Source: Flavobacterium difficile (GTDB taxonomy: Bacteria > Bacteroidota > Bacteroidia > Flavobacteriales > Flavobacteriaceae). Taken from it: a stretch of DNA of 64,000 nucleotides. Position 1 is the first letter of the stretch. Every line of letters begins with the position of its first letter. The position numbers and the translations under genes are program-made. This document shows, piece by piece, positions 51,100 through 60,604 of the stretch. A model generated the notes under the pieces. It ran no database searches. It saw only the letters and a program-made list of their open reading frames with translations, and was not told where the DNA came from. The stretch covers positions 1-64,000 of the forward strand of contig NZ_JAAJBT010000008.1 of NCBI RefSeq assembly GCF_011392115.1, in the 5' to 3' direction.

Positions 51100-51171
51100 T
51101 TTAAAGTACGAAGTAAGATTTACAAAGTTCGAATTACGAAAATTTAAAACAATAACACAAACATAATTAGC

Positions 51172-52863
51172 ATGTCAGACGATAAGAAAGTCATTTTCTC
51201 GATGCAGAAATTGAGTAAAACATATACTGGAGCAGATAAGCCAGTCTTAAAAAATATTTATCTAAGTTTTTTTTACGGAGCAAAAATTGGAATTCTTGGA
51301 TTGAACGGTTCTGGAAAATCTTCTTTATTAAAAATTATTGCAGGCGTTGATAAGAATTACCAAGGTGATGTGGTTTTTCAACCAGGTTATACAGTTGGTT
51401 ATTTAGAGCAAGAGCCTTATTTAGACGAGACTAAAACGGTAATTGATATCGTTCGTGAAGGTGCTGCAGAAACATTTGCTTTATTGGAAGAATTTAATAA
51501 AATTAATGACGATTTTGGTTTGCCTGAAGTATATGAGAATCCAGAAAAAATGGAAAAACTTATGGATCGTCAGGCAGAATTACAAGATAAAATTGATGCT
51601 TGTGGCGCATGGGAAATTGATAATAAATTAGAAATTGCCATGGATGCACTTCGTACGCCAGATCCAGAAACCCCAATTTCTGTTTTATCTGGTGGAGAAA
51701 AACGTCGTGTAGCTTTATGTCGTTTGCTATTACAACAACCCGATGTGTTATTATTAGATGAGCCTACTAACCACTTAGATGCCGAATCGGTACTTTGGTT
51801 AGAACAACATTTAGCACAATACTCCGGAACTGTAATTGCTGTAACACACGATAGATATTTCTTAGATAACGTGGCAGGTTGGATTTTAGAGTTAGATAGA
51901 GGAGAAGGTATTCCATGGAAAGGAAATTATTCTTCTTGGTTAGAACAAAAATCTAACAGAATGGCGCAGGAAGAAAAAGTGGCTTCTAAACGTAGAAAAA
52001 ATTTAGAGCGCGAGTTAGATTGGGTGCGTCAAGGTGCTAAAGGTCGTCAAACCAAACAAAAAGCACGTTTACAGAATTACGATAAATTATTAAACGAAGA
52101 TCAAAAAGAACTAGACGAAAAATTAGAAATTTATATTCCTAATGGTCCACGTTTAGGAACTAATGTTATTGAGGCTAAAAATGTGTCAAAAGCATTTGGT
52201 GATAAATTATTGTATGACGATTTAAATTTTGTGTTGCCTCAAGCAGGAATAGTTGGAATCATAGGGCCGAATGGTGCAGGTAAATCTACTATTTTCAAAA
52301 TGATTATGGGTGAACAACAAACGGATTCAGGTACTTTTGAAGTTGGTGAAACTGTAAAAATCGCCTATGTAGATCAATCGCACTCTAATATTGATGTAAA
52401 TAAAACACTTTGGGAAAATTTTTGTGACGGTCAGGAATTGATTATGATGGGCGGGCGACAAGTAAATTCAAGAGCGTATTTATCTCGTTTTAATTTTGGT
52501 GGTGGCGAACAAAATAAAAAAGTATCTACTTTGTCTGGTGGCGAACGGAATCGTTTGCACCTAGCCATGACGTTAAAAGAAGAAGGAAACGTACTACTAT
52601 TAGATGAGCCAACCAACGATTTAGATGTAAATACATTGCGTGCTTTGGAAGAAGGTTTAGAGAATTTTGCTGGTTGTGCTGTAATAATTTCTCACGACAG
52701 ATGGTTTTTAGATAGAGTTTGTACTCATATCTTAGCTTTCGAAGGCGATTCTCAGGTTTATAGTTTTGAAGGTAGTTTTACAGAGTACGAAGAAAATAAG
52801 CGTAAGCGTTTAGGTAAAGACGTTACACCTACTCGCATCAAATACAAGAAGTTAATAAGATAA
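51172..52863 (+). CDS. ettA: Energy-dependent translational throttle protein EttA (ABC-F)
   Basis: 563 residues with two ATPase cassettes and no membrane part. First: Walker A GLNGSGKS at 43-50, LSGGEKRR, DEPTNHLD. Second: GPNGAGKST, LSGGERNR, DEPTNDLD. Between them lies the EttA arm and linker with RRKNLERELDWVRQGAKGRQ. EttA binds the ribosomal E site and gates the first steps of elongation according to ATP/ADP. Confidence 0.96.
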   Translation: MSDDKKVIFSMQKLSKTYTGADKPVLKNIYLSFFYGAKIGILGLNGSGKSSLLKIIAGVDKNYQGDVVFQPGYTVGYLEQEPYLDETKTVIDIVREGAAETFALLEEFNKINDDFGLPEVYENPEKMEKLMDRQAELQDKIDACGAWEIDNKLEIAMDALRTPDPETPISVLSGGEKRRVALCRLLLQQPDVLLLDEPTNHLDAESVLWLEQHLAQYSGTVIAVTHDRYFLDNVAGWILELDRGEGIPWKGNYSSWLEQKSNRMAQEEKVASKRRKNLERELDWVRQGAKGRQTKQKARLQNYDKLLNEDQKELDEKLEIYIPNGPRLGTNVIEAKNVSKAFGDKLLYDDLNFVLPQAGIVGIIGPNGAGKSTIFKMIMGEQQTDSGTFEVGETVKIAYVDQSHSNIDVNKTLWENFCDGQELIMMGGRQVNSRAYLSRFNFGGGEQNKKVSTLSGGERNRLHLAMTLKEEGNVLLLDEPTNDLDVNTLRALEEGLENFAGCAVIISHDRWFLDRVCTHILAFEGDSQVYSFEGSFTEYEENKRKRLGKDVTPTRIKYKKLIR

Positions 52864-52883
52864 TTTATTAAATATATTATTGT

Positions 52884-52913
52884 AAAAATCCTGATTTATT
52901 TCAGGATTTTTTT
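52884..52913 (+). terminator. Rho-independent terminator after ettA
   Basis: AATCCTGA and TCAGGATT pair around a short AT loop, followed by seven T. Confidence 0.85.
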
Positions 52914-52938
52914 ATTTTTACAATCTGTCAAAAATAAA

Positions 52939-55134
52939 ATGAAAGCAAAAATATATTTATTTCTTCTTTTTTTTCTCCTTACACCAAAATGTATTTTTGC
53001 TCAAATTGTTGTACACGACAAAGCTGAGGCAAAAAAAACGCTAAAACAAGCTATATACGACTTAGGTAAGTTAAATTGTAAATCATCGTTAGAAAATTCT
53101 CAAGCTGTACTTCAATTCGGATTTTTAACGGAAGATTATAGTTTCGTAGCCAAAGCCTACAATATTATCGGACTAAATTTCGAGGAATTTTCTGATTTAA
53201 AAAAAGCAATTTATTATTACGAAAGAGGTATTGAAGCAGCTTTCAAAGTTAATGATATTGAATTATTAGATTACTTACATAACAATTTAGGAAACGTTTA
53301 TTTTTATAGATTAGATGATCCTAAAAAAGGATTAAAATATTACTTAAAATGTTATGAATATTCTTTGATATTTGGCGATCCTATAGAAATTGCCTATTCT
53401 GAAGTGAATATAGCAGACGCAAATTTAGTGCTCGGAAATTATGCAACAGCCAAAAAATTTTTAGATAAAATTTACAAGGTTAGAAAAGAGAGTAAAGATT
53501 TCGAAATGATTGTGACTTATCATGCCTTACTTGCCAAATATTATAGTCAACTAAATGATAAAGATCACGCGGAAGAAAACTATGCAATAGTAATCGAAAA
53601 GTTAAAAAAAGGAAATGCTTCATTTCATAAATCGAATGAATTAGACTTATATGACGATATTTTTAAGTTTTATAAAAAATATAATGATATTCCTAAAGCC
53701 TTACGATTTCTAGAAATGCACGATAGTTTACAAGATTTAGTTTATCTTAAAGAAAGGAATCAAGAAATTAAATTTTCTGGACAATCTATCGATGTAATTG
53801 AAATGAATAATAAAATTCAACGAAGTGAATCAGAAAAGAAAGTACAAGAACAAAAGGCATTTGCTTCCAATAAAATCTTAAAAACAACTTTATTTTTCTC
53901 AGGTATTTTACTGATTTTTCTAATTTACATGTTCAAAACGTATTTGGATTACAGAAAGTTAAATAAAAAACTTTTTGATTCTAATGCGCAGTTAAAAATT
54001 GCCAATATTAAATCGGAAGAAGCTTCTAAACTTAAATCACAGTTTTTATCGAATGTGAGTCACGAATTAAGAACGCCTTTATATGGTGTTATTGGTATGG
54101 CCGATATCATTGAATCTGAATATGTTGAATTAAAGAAGAACAAATATTTCAACGCATTAAAATTTTCCTCCAACTACTTATTATCATTAATAAATGACGT
54201 TTTAAATGTGTATAAAATTGAAGATACTAAGTTTGAATTGATTTATGATAATATAGAAATTCGTAAAGAAATTACAGTTATTAGAGAATCTTTAGATATC
54301 ATTGCGAAGTCAAATAATAATAAATTATTCATTAATATTTCCGATGAGGTACCTCAATTTATAAAAACAGATATCACCAGATTTTCTCAAATATTAATTA
54401 ATTTAATTAGTAATTCACTAAAATTTACTAAAAATGGAGAAGTTTCCATAAAATTACAACTTATTGAAGCAAACCATCATCCGTTTATCCAAATTGAAAT
54501 TATTGATAACGGGATTGGAATACCAAGTGAATATTTAGATAAAATATTTGAAAAATTTGTTCAAGTGGATGTTAACTTGAACGAACAATATAAAGGAACA
54601 GGATTAGGCTTATCTATTGTAAAACGTTTGGTAGATTTATTCAAAGGAGAAATTTCGGTTTCTAGTGAAATTCAAAAAGGAACTGTTTTTAAGGTTATTT
54701 TGCCTTACATCAAAGCAGATAAAAAAGTAATTTTAAAGCAATTTAATATTTCAGAACCAAAAAGTAATGCGACTCATTTAAAAATATTAATTGTAGAAGA
54801 CAATAAAATCAATCAAATGGTTACTAAAAAATTATTAGCTAAGAGTGACCATATTTGTAAGATTGCAGAAAACGGGGCAGAAGCAATTAAAATGACAAAA
54901 AAACATCATTTTGATCTAATTTTAATGGACATTCATATGCCAGTTTTAAATGGTTTTGAAGCTTCAAAAAAAATTAGAGAATTAGGAATTACTACACCAA
55001 TAATTGCTTTAACTGCATCAGATAAAAATGAAATAATTAATGAAATGGCTATTAATGGTATTAATGATGTGTTAGTTAAACCATTCGAAATAAGAGATTT
55101 ACAAATAATAATTGAAAAACACATTCAGAATTAA
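52939..55134 (+). CDS. Hybrid histidine kinase with periplasmic TPRs, paralog 1
   Basis: 731 residues. Signal peptide ending IFAQ, TPR-rich periplasmic sensor (about 30-270), one membrane helix (about 313-333), short coiled coil, HisKA with His375 (SHELRTP), ATPase domain with N box near 493, DNGIGIP (523-529) and GTGLGL (553-558), and a receiver domain with phospho-acceptor Asp664 (MDIHMPV) and Lys714. Signal unknown. First of three tandem paralogs, each with the same domain order. Confidence 0.95.
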   Translation: MKAKIYLFLLFFLLTPKCIFAQIVVHDKAEAKKTLKQAIYDLGKLNCKSSLENSQAVLQFGFLTEDYSFVAKAYNIIGLNFEEFSDLKKAIYYYERGIEAAFKVNDIELLDYLHNNLGNVYFYRLDDPKKGLKYYLKCYEYSLIFGDPIEIAYSEVNIADANLVLGNYATAKKFLDKIYKVRKESKDFEMIVTYHALLAKYYSQLNDKDHAEENYAIVIEKLKKGNASFHKSNELDLYDDIFKFYKKYNDIPKALRFLEMHDSLQDLVYLKERNQEIKFSGQSIDVIEMNNKIQRSESEKKVQEQKAFASNKILKTTLFFSGILLIFLIYMFKTYLDYRKLNKKLFDSNAQLKIANIKSEEASKLKSQFLSNVSHELRTPLYGVIGMADIIESEYVELKKNKYFNALKFSSNYLLSLINDVLNVYKIEDTKFELIYDNIEIRKEITVIRESLDIIAKSNNNKLFINISDEVPQFIKTDITRFSQILINLISNSLKFTKNGEVSIKLQLIEANHHPFIQIEIIDNGIGIPSEYLDKIFEKFVQVDVNLNEQYKGTGLGLSIVKRLVDLFKGEISVSSEIQKGTVFKVILPYIKADKKVILKQFNISEPKSNATHLKILIVEDNKINQMVTKKLLAKSDHICKIAENGAEAIKMTKKHHFDLILMDIHMPVLNGFEASKKIRELGITTPIIALTASDKNEIINEMAINGINDVLVKPFEIRDLQIIIEKHIQN

Positions 55135-55155
55135 AACGAAAGTTCAGCACTCAAA

Positions 55156-57336
55156 ATGAAAATATATTCGTATTTATTATTTTTTTTATTACTAATTAAT
55201 AACCTTTTTTCTCAAGATGTTTTAAAAAACAATCAGGAAGCGAATAAGTTGTTCGAACTGGCCAGTAATAACTTCTTTAATCTTAATAATAAAGAATCTA
55301 TCAAACAAGCGGAGAAAATTTTAACTTTTGCATTAGAAAATAATGATAATAATTTAGCCGCAAAAACTTATAATTTATTAGGGCTAAATTTTGAACAGTT
55401 TACAGATCATAAAAAAGCCATTACATTATATAAAAAAGGTATTTTTTGTGCTACAAAAGTTAAAAATGATACCGTTTTAGGATGGTTGTATAATAACATT
55501 GGTGGAGTTTACTCATACAATTATATCGATTTAAACGTTGGTACCTCTTACTTTAAAAAAGCCTATCAGCACACTAAAAATATAGATAATAATGGCGATT
55601 TTTTAGTTGCAGGTTTAAATATTGGCGGTAATTTAATCGATTTAAAACAATACGAAGAAGGGAAAAAATATTTAGATGAAATTAAAGATAAAGTATTAAA
55701 TTCTAAAGAGATAGATATCGTAGTTGCTATGTTTGCTTCCTATGCTACCTATTATGATGTTTATAAAAACGATTTTAGTTTAGCTGAAAAAGCTTTTTTA
55801 GATGCCATTTACTATGGTAAAAAAGACAAAACGCCAGCTATAAAAATGAACTTATTAGACATTTATAAATCTTTTGCAGCGTTTTATGAAAAACACAATA
55901 AATTAGCACTATCAGTAAAATATTTAAATTTATATATCGATTTAAATGCCGAAATTTATAATGAAGAACAAAAAAATATCTTAAACGGTAAGGATAAAAA
56001 CTTTCGATTAGACCTAGTAAATTCTAGAATTGAAAAAGTAGAACAAGAAAATAAAGATTATATTAAAAAGTTAAACTATAACAAATACTTCATCATATTT
56101 TTAACCGTTCTAGTCTTTACTTTTTTAACCTTAATGTATTTTTTATACAAAAACTTTATTAAAAATAAGAAGATCAATAGAAAGTTAAAAAGAGCAAATA
56201 TTGAACTCCATAAAGCCAAACAAAAAACAGAAGAAATTGCTAAACTCAAAACACAATTTATGTCTACTGTTAGTCACGAACTGAGAACGCCACTTTATGG
56301 AGTTATTGGAATGACTGAAATTATTGAAAATGAACATGCAGAATTAAAAGATAGCAAATACTTAAATTCACTTAAATTTTCTGCGAAATATTTGTTGTCT
56401 TTGATTAATGATGTACTAAGTCTCTCTAAAATTGAGTCCGAAAAAATTGAATTAAATTACGAAAGTATTGATTTTAGAAAAGAAATAGAAACTATTGTGA
56501 GTTCTATGGAAGTTATTGCAAATCAGTATCATAATAAAGTTAAGGTTGATGTTTCAGAACATGTTCCAACTTTTATTAAGACCGATAAAACCCGTTTGTC
56601 TCAAATAATTATCAATTTGTTAAGCAATGCTTTAAAGTTTACTAAAGACGGAACAGTTTCTATTTTTATCTTTGTTAACGAATCAAAAAAAACTTTAAAA
56701 TTTGAAATTAAAGATACCGGAATTGGTATACCACAAAAGTACATTGATAAAATTTTCGATAAGTTTATTCAAGTTGAAAGAAATTCTGATGAACAATTTC
56801 AAGGAACAGGTTTAGGCTTAGCTATCGTAAAACGATTTATAGATATTTTTAATGGAGAAATTCATATTAATAGTGAAATTAATGTAGGAACGACAATTAC
56901 ATTTTCGATTCCTTTAATTTTAGGCGAAACGATTGAAACAGCACCAATTCATTCCTCAAAAGATATTAGTAATAACATTAGTATATTAGTTGTTGAAGAT
57001 AACAAAGTCAATCAGATTGTAACTCAAAAACTATTGGAAAAGAACAACTTAAAATGTAAAATTGCGGTTGACGGTTACCAAGCTTTAGAAATTTTGAAAT
57101 CGGAGACTTTTGATATTATTTTAATGGACATTCACATGCCCGGAATTAATGGCTTTGAAACGACTGAAAAAATTCACGAATTAGGCATAAAAACTCCAAT
57201 TATAGCATTAACAGCATCAGATAAGTACGAAATTGAAGGCGATATATCCAAATATAAAATGAATGATTTGTTGGTTAAACCTTTTGAATTTATAGATTTG
57301 CAAAATTTAATAATCAAATACATAAATAAAACATAA
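55156..57336 (+). CDS. Hybrid histidine kinase with periplasmic TPRs, paralog 2
   Basis: 726 residues, same plan as paralog 1: signal peptide ending NLFSQ, TPRs, membrane helix about 311-331, His374 (SHELRTP), DTGIGIP, GTGLGL and receiver Asp658. Closest to paralog 1 in the kinase part, with a freely diverging sensor. It begins 21 bases after paralog 1 ends and abuts paralog 3 directly, so the three form an operon. No DNA-binding output domain is present; an HPt protein or separate regulator must lie elsewhere. Confidence 0.95.
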   Translation: MKIYSYLLFFLLLINNLFSQDVLKNNQEANKLFELASNNFFNLNNKESIKQAEKILTFALENNDNNLAAKTYNLLGLNFEQFTDHKKAITLYKKGIFCATKVKNDTVLGWLYNNIGGVYSYNYIDLNVGTSYFKKAYQHTKNIDNNGDFLVAGLNIGGNLIDLKQYEEGKKYLDEIKDKVLNSKEIDIVVAMFASYATYYDVYKNDFSLAEKAFLDAIYYGKKDKTPAIKMNLLDIYKSFAAFYEKHNKLALSVKYLNLYIDLNAEIYNEEQKNILNGKDKNFRLDLVNSRIEKVEQENKDYIKKLNYNKYFIIFLTVLVFTFLTLMYFLYKNFIKNKKINRKLKRANIELHKAKQKTEEIAKLKTQFMSTVSHELRTPLYGVIGMTEIIENEHAELKDSKYLNSLKFSAKYLLSLINDVLSLSKIESEKIELNYESIDFRKEIETIVSSMEVIANQYHNKVKVDVSEHVPTFIKTDKTRLSQIIINLLSNALKFTKDGTVSIFIFVNESKKTLKFEIKDTGIGIPQKYIDKIFDKFIQVERNSDEQFQGTGLGLAIVKRFIDIFNGEIHINSEINVGTTITFSIPLILGETIETAPIHSSKDISNNISILVVEDNKVNQIVTQKLLEKNNLKCKIAVDGYQALEILKSETFDIILMDIHMPGINGFETTEKIHELGIKTPIIALTASDKYEIEGDISKYKMNDLLVKPFEFIDLQNLIIKYINKT

Positions 57337-59529
57337 ATGCGTTCATTTAAATATATCCTAATCGTATTACTTAGTTTTCAGTTAGGATTTACTCAAAATA
57401 AAAAGTATACTTCTAAGCAAGTTGATAGTTTGTTTGAGTTAGGTAACAATTATTATAAAAAATCTGATTATTATAACTCATTAAAAGAATTACGATTTGC
57501 CTTGATTGAGGCTGAGAAAATTAAAAATGACACTTTAGTTTCAAATATTTACAACAGAATTGGAAGAAACTTTGCACAAATTAAGAATTTAGAGTTTGCC
57601 AATTATTTCTTTAATAAATCTTTAGTATTAGCAAAAAAAACGGACAACTTAAAACATCAAATTCTAGTCTTAAATAATTTAGGTAACCTTTTTACGGCAT
57701 TTAGCGAAAAAAAATTCAATCAAAAACAAGCGATAGCTTATTATAAACAAGCATTGCAACTTGCAGAAAAAAATCATTTGAAGGAAGATATTTGTTTAAT
57801 TACAATGAATTTGGCTTGGTCTTATTTAAAATTTAAAGAATATTCAAACGCGAAACCTTTCCTAGATAATTTTATGAAATTACATCCTAAATATGGGAAT
57901 AAATTTTTTAATAATATCGTTTACATGTTGCAAGCTACTTATTTTGAAGGAATTGGTAACTATCCATTAGCGGAAAAAACCTATCAAGATGGGCTAGACA
58001 CATTTAGTAAAAAATTAATCTTTAAAGAAAAGAAAAGCGAATATTTATACCGATACTCAAGATTATTATCAAAAATAAATAAACCTGAAAAAGCGGCTTT
58101 TTTCTTAAAACAGGCCGATAGTATTAATGAAATTTTTTATAACAAGGAAATATTAAAAAAGGCTAAAGAAACCTCTTCCGCTTTAATTATAGAAGCTTTT
58201 AAACTCGATAAAATGAAAGCAGATTTCGAATTAAAGAGTAAAGAACAAAATTTAAAACTTAACAAAAACATATCTTACATCACTTTAATTTTTCTTGCCA
58301 TAATTAGTTGTTTTTCTATTTATATTTTTAGGTTGTATAAAAACAAGAATAAAATTAACGAACAACTTCAAAATTTAAATATCGAATTAGAAAAGGCGAA
58401 ACTTGCAGCAGAAGTATCCAATGAAATGAAATCTAAATTTGTTTCAACAATTACACATGAACTTCGTACGCCACTTTTTGGAGTGATTAGCTTAACCGAA
58501 ATTTTAGAAAAATCAGTGCTCGAAGAGGAAAATCAAAGCCATTTGAAATCTTTAAAATATTCAGCAAAATATTTGTTAAGTTTAGTAAACGATGTGTTAC
58601 AAATTTCAAAACTTGAAAATAAAAATTCTAAATTAGAAAAAAATACAATTGAATTTAAAAGCTTAATTCATGCCGTTAAATCAAATTTAGATCAAATTGC
58701 TATTCAAAATAATAATAAATTAGTTATTGATATTGGCAATCATGTGAGTGAGTATTTTTGCTCAGATGAGGTTAAATTGACTCAGCTTTGTTTTAATTTA
58801 ACTTCAAATGCATTAAAATTCACAAAAAATGGAATGGTTACCCTTAAAATTGAAAAAATAAGTGAAATCGATAATTTACAAGACATTAAATTTAGTTTTA
58901 TAGATACTGGAGTTGGTATTTCAGAAGAAAATCAGAAAAAGATTTTTGATAAATTTTATCAAATTACACCTGAAGATAATTTTTTTCAGGGAAGTGGTTT
59001 GGGACTAACAATTGTAAATGATATTTTAATGCTTTTTGATTCGAAAATTGAATTGAAATCTGAAATTGGCAAAGGCACCGAATTTAGTTTTATTTTAAAA
59101 TTAGAAAAAGCTACTAAAAATGCACAGCTTGAAACAAATATTGTAAATGAGAAATTCAATAATTTGAGGGTTTTAATTGTAGATGATAACAAAATTAATC
59201 AAATTGTAAGTTCAAAAACTATTGAAAATTTAAACGGCATTCCCACTATTGCAGAAAACGGATTTACAGCTATTGAAATGATTCGACAGCAAGAATTTGA
59301 TCTCGTATTAATGGACATTAATATGCCAGAAATTGATGGGTTTGACACGACTATAGAGATTAGAAAATTTAATAAAAACATTCCAATTATTGCTTTTACT
59401 GCTTTTGATCAATCAGAAATTCAAGAAAAAGTACAATTGTCTGGAATTTCTGATGTTTTGAATAAACCCTTTACAAATGCGGAATTAGTTCAAATAATTA
59501 AAAAATTCACAACTTCTAATAACGTATAA
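57337..59529 (+). CDS. Hybrid histidine kinase with periplasmic TPRs, paralog 3
   Basis: 730 residues. Signal peptide ending LGFTQ, TPRs, membrane helix about 312-331, phospho-accepting His374 in THELRTP, DTGVGIS, GSGLGL and a receiver with Asp660 and Lys710, in which the switch region reads AFTAFD instead of ALTASD. It is the most divergent of the three, and starts at the base after the stop codon of paralog 2. Confidence 0.95.
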   Translation: MRSFKYILIVLLSFQLGFTQNKKYTSKQVDSLFELGNNYYKKSDYYNSLKELRFALIEAEKIKNDTLVSNIYNRIGRNFAQIKNLEFANYFFNKSLVLAKKTDNLKHQILVLNNLGNLFTAFSEKKFNQKQAIAYYKQALQLAEKNHLKEDICLITMNLAWSYLKFKEYSNAKPFLDNFMKLHPKYGNKFFNNIVYMLQATYFEGIGNYPLAEKTYQDGLDTFSKKLIFKEKKSEYLYRYSRLLSKINKPEKAAFFLKQADSINEIFYNKEILKKAKETSSALIIEAFKLDKMKADFELKSKEQNLKLNKNISYITLIFLAIISCFSIYIFRLYKNKNKINEQLQNLNIELEKAKLAAEVSNEMKSKFVSTITHELRTPLFGVISLTEILEKSVLEEENQSHLKSLKYSAKYLLSLVNDVLQISKLENKNSKLEKNTIEFKSLIHAVKSNLDQIAIQNNNKLVIDIGNHVSEYFCSDEVKLTQLCFNLTSNALKFTKNGMVTLKIEKISEIDNLQDIKFSFIDTGVGISEENQKKIFDKFYQITPEDNFFQGSGLGLTIVNDILMLFDSKIELKSEIGKGTEFSFILKLEKATKNAQLETNIVNEKFNNLRVLIVDDNKINQIVSSKTIENLNGIPTIAENGFTAIEMIRQQEFDLVLMDINMPEIDGFDTTIEIRKFNKNIPIIAFTAFDQSEIQEKVQLSGISDVLNKPFTNAELVQIIKKFTTSNNV

Positions 59530-59751
59530 TTTTAATTCAAATTCACTTGCCAAAATTCACGGATTTGAATCATTAGAAAATAAATCACGAATTTAACCGC
59601 ATAACATTAATTCTAACATTTATAGCTTCAGTTATATATAAAATTGTAGGTAATATATCAAAATGTAAGATGTGCGATTTTTTAGTTCAGCATTTAAATT
59701 AATAGATCTGCAAAAAAAATATATTAAAGACAATTGAAGTAACTGTTTTGA

Positions 59752-60534
59752 CTAAAATTGAAAACTTCCAAACTTCCATTTAGAAATAAAACCTAAAAGC
59801 AATATAATTAAAAAGGAAATTTCTAAAAACAATAGAACTAAAAAGAAGAGGATTCTAATTGTAAAATTGATTTTGGTATAATTTGACTCAAAAGTTTTAT
59901 AATAGCCTCTAACTGCATAAGTAAAAATTAAGATTAAGTACACTAAAAGCAAATAGTCTGTAATGTAATTTCCATATTTGATGAACTCCAAAAACGACAA
60001 AATTTCAACTATAAAAGTAAGAATTAAAATGCCTAAATAAATCATTCCCGCTAGAATGAAATGTTCACTAATGTTTAGTTTTTTTCTTCTAAATAAAATG
60101 AAACTATTTAGAGCAAATAGCGGAACAATTAAGAAAATAATTAACTTGGAATTAGTAGTTAAAAAATCATTAATTGCTTTTCCTTTTGCATTAGCAGAAT
60201 CTACAACTGTTCCCAAATATTCACTGGCCATTTTATCATATTGATTAGATAAAAAGATATTCAAACCTATCAAAATCAATATCAAGTAAAATACATTATA
60301 ATATCTAATTCTTTTACCTGCAATATAATCTAAAGCTGCTTGTCCTGGTCGAGTTAATGCTTCCTTTATCGTGAAAAGAATACCTTTATCAATATGCCAA
60401 ACACCGTGTAAAATATCGTGAAATAAAAAATGTTTTAAAGTAATTCTATGTGTATCTGATTTTTGTCCGCAATTGAAACAAAATTTTCCGATAAGTTTTT
60501 CATTACAATTTAAACAAGTAGTAGGATGACTCAT
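59752..60534 (-). CDS. DUF3667 membrane protein with zinc ribbon
   Basis: 260 residues. N-terminal zinc-ribbon CLNC...CFNCGQK (residues 7-24), then the DUF3667 signature FLFHDILHGVWHIDKGILFTIKEALTRPGQAALDYI in which His and Asp residues are conserved, followed by about five membrane helices. Function unknown, wide in Bacteroidota. Confidence 0.88.
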   Translation of the reverse strand: MSHPTTCLNCNEKLIGKFCFNCGQKSDTHRITLKHFLFHDILHGVWHIDKGILFTIKEALTRPGQAALDYIAGKRIRYYNVFYLILILIGLNIFLSNQYDKMASEYLGTVVDSANAKGKAINDFLTTNSKLIIFLIVPLFALNSFILFRRKKLNISEHFILAGMIYLGILILTFIVEILSFLEFIKYGNYITDYLLLVYLILIFTYAVRGYYKTFESNYTKINFTIRILFFLVLLFLEISFLIILLLGFISKWKFGSFQF

Positions 60535-60559
60535 GTAGTTTTTTGTTTACAATAATACA

Positions 60560-60592
60560 AAAAAAATCAGCTTGTATAAAGCTGATTTTATT
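60560..60592 (-). terminator. Rho-independent terminator after purL
   Basis: AAAATCAGC and GCTGATTTT pair around a nine-base loop; on the minus strand the T-run follows purL's end by about 15 bases. Confidence 0.8.
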
Positions 60593-60604
60593 AATTTTTA
60601 TATT

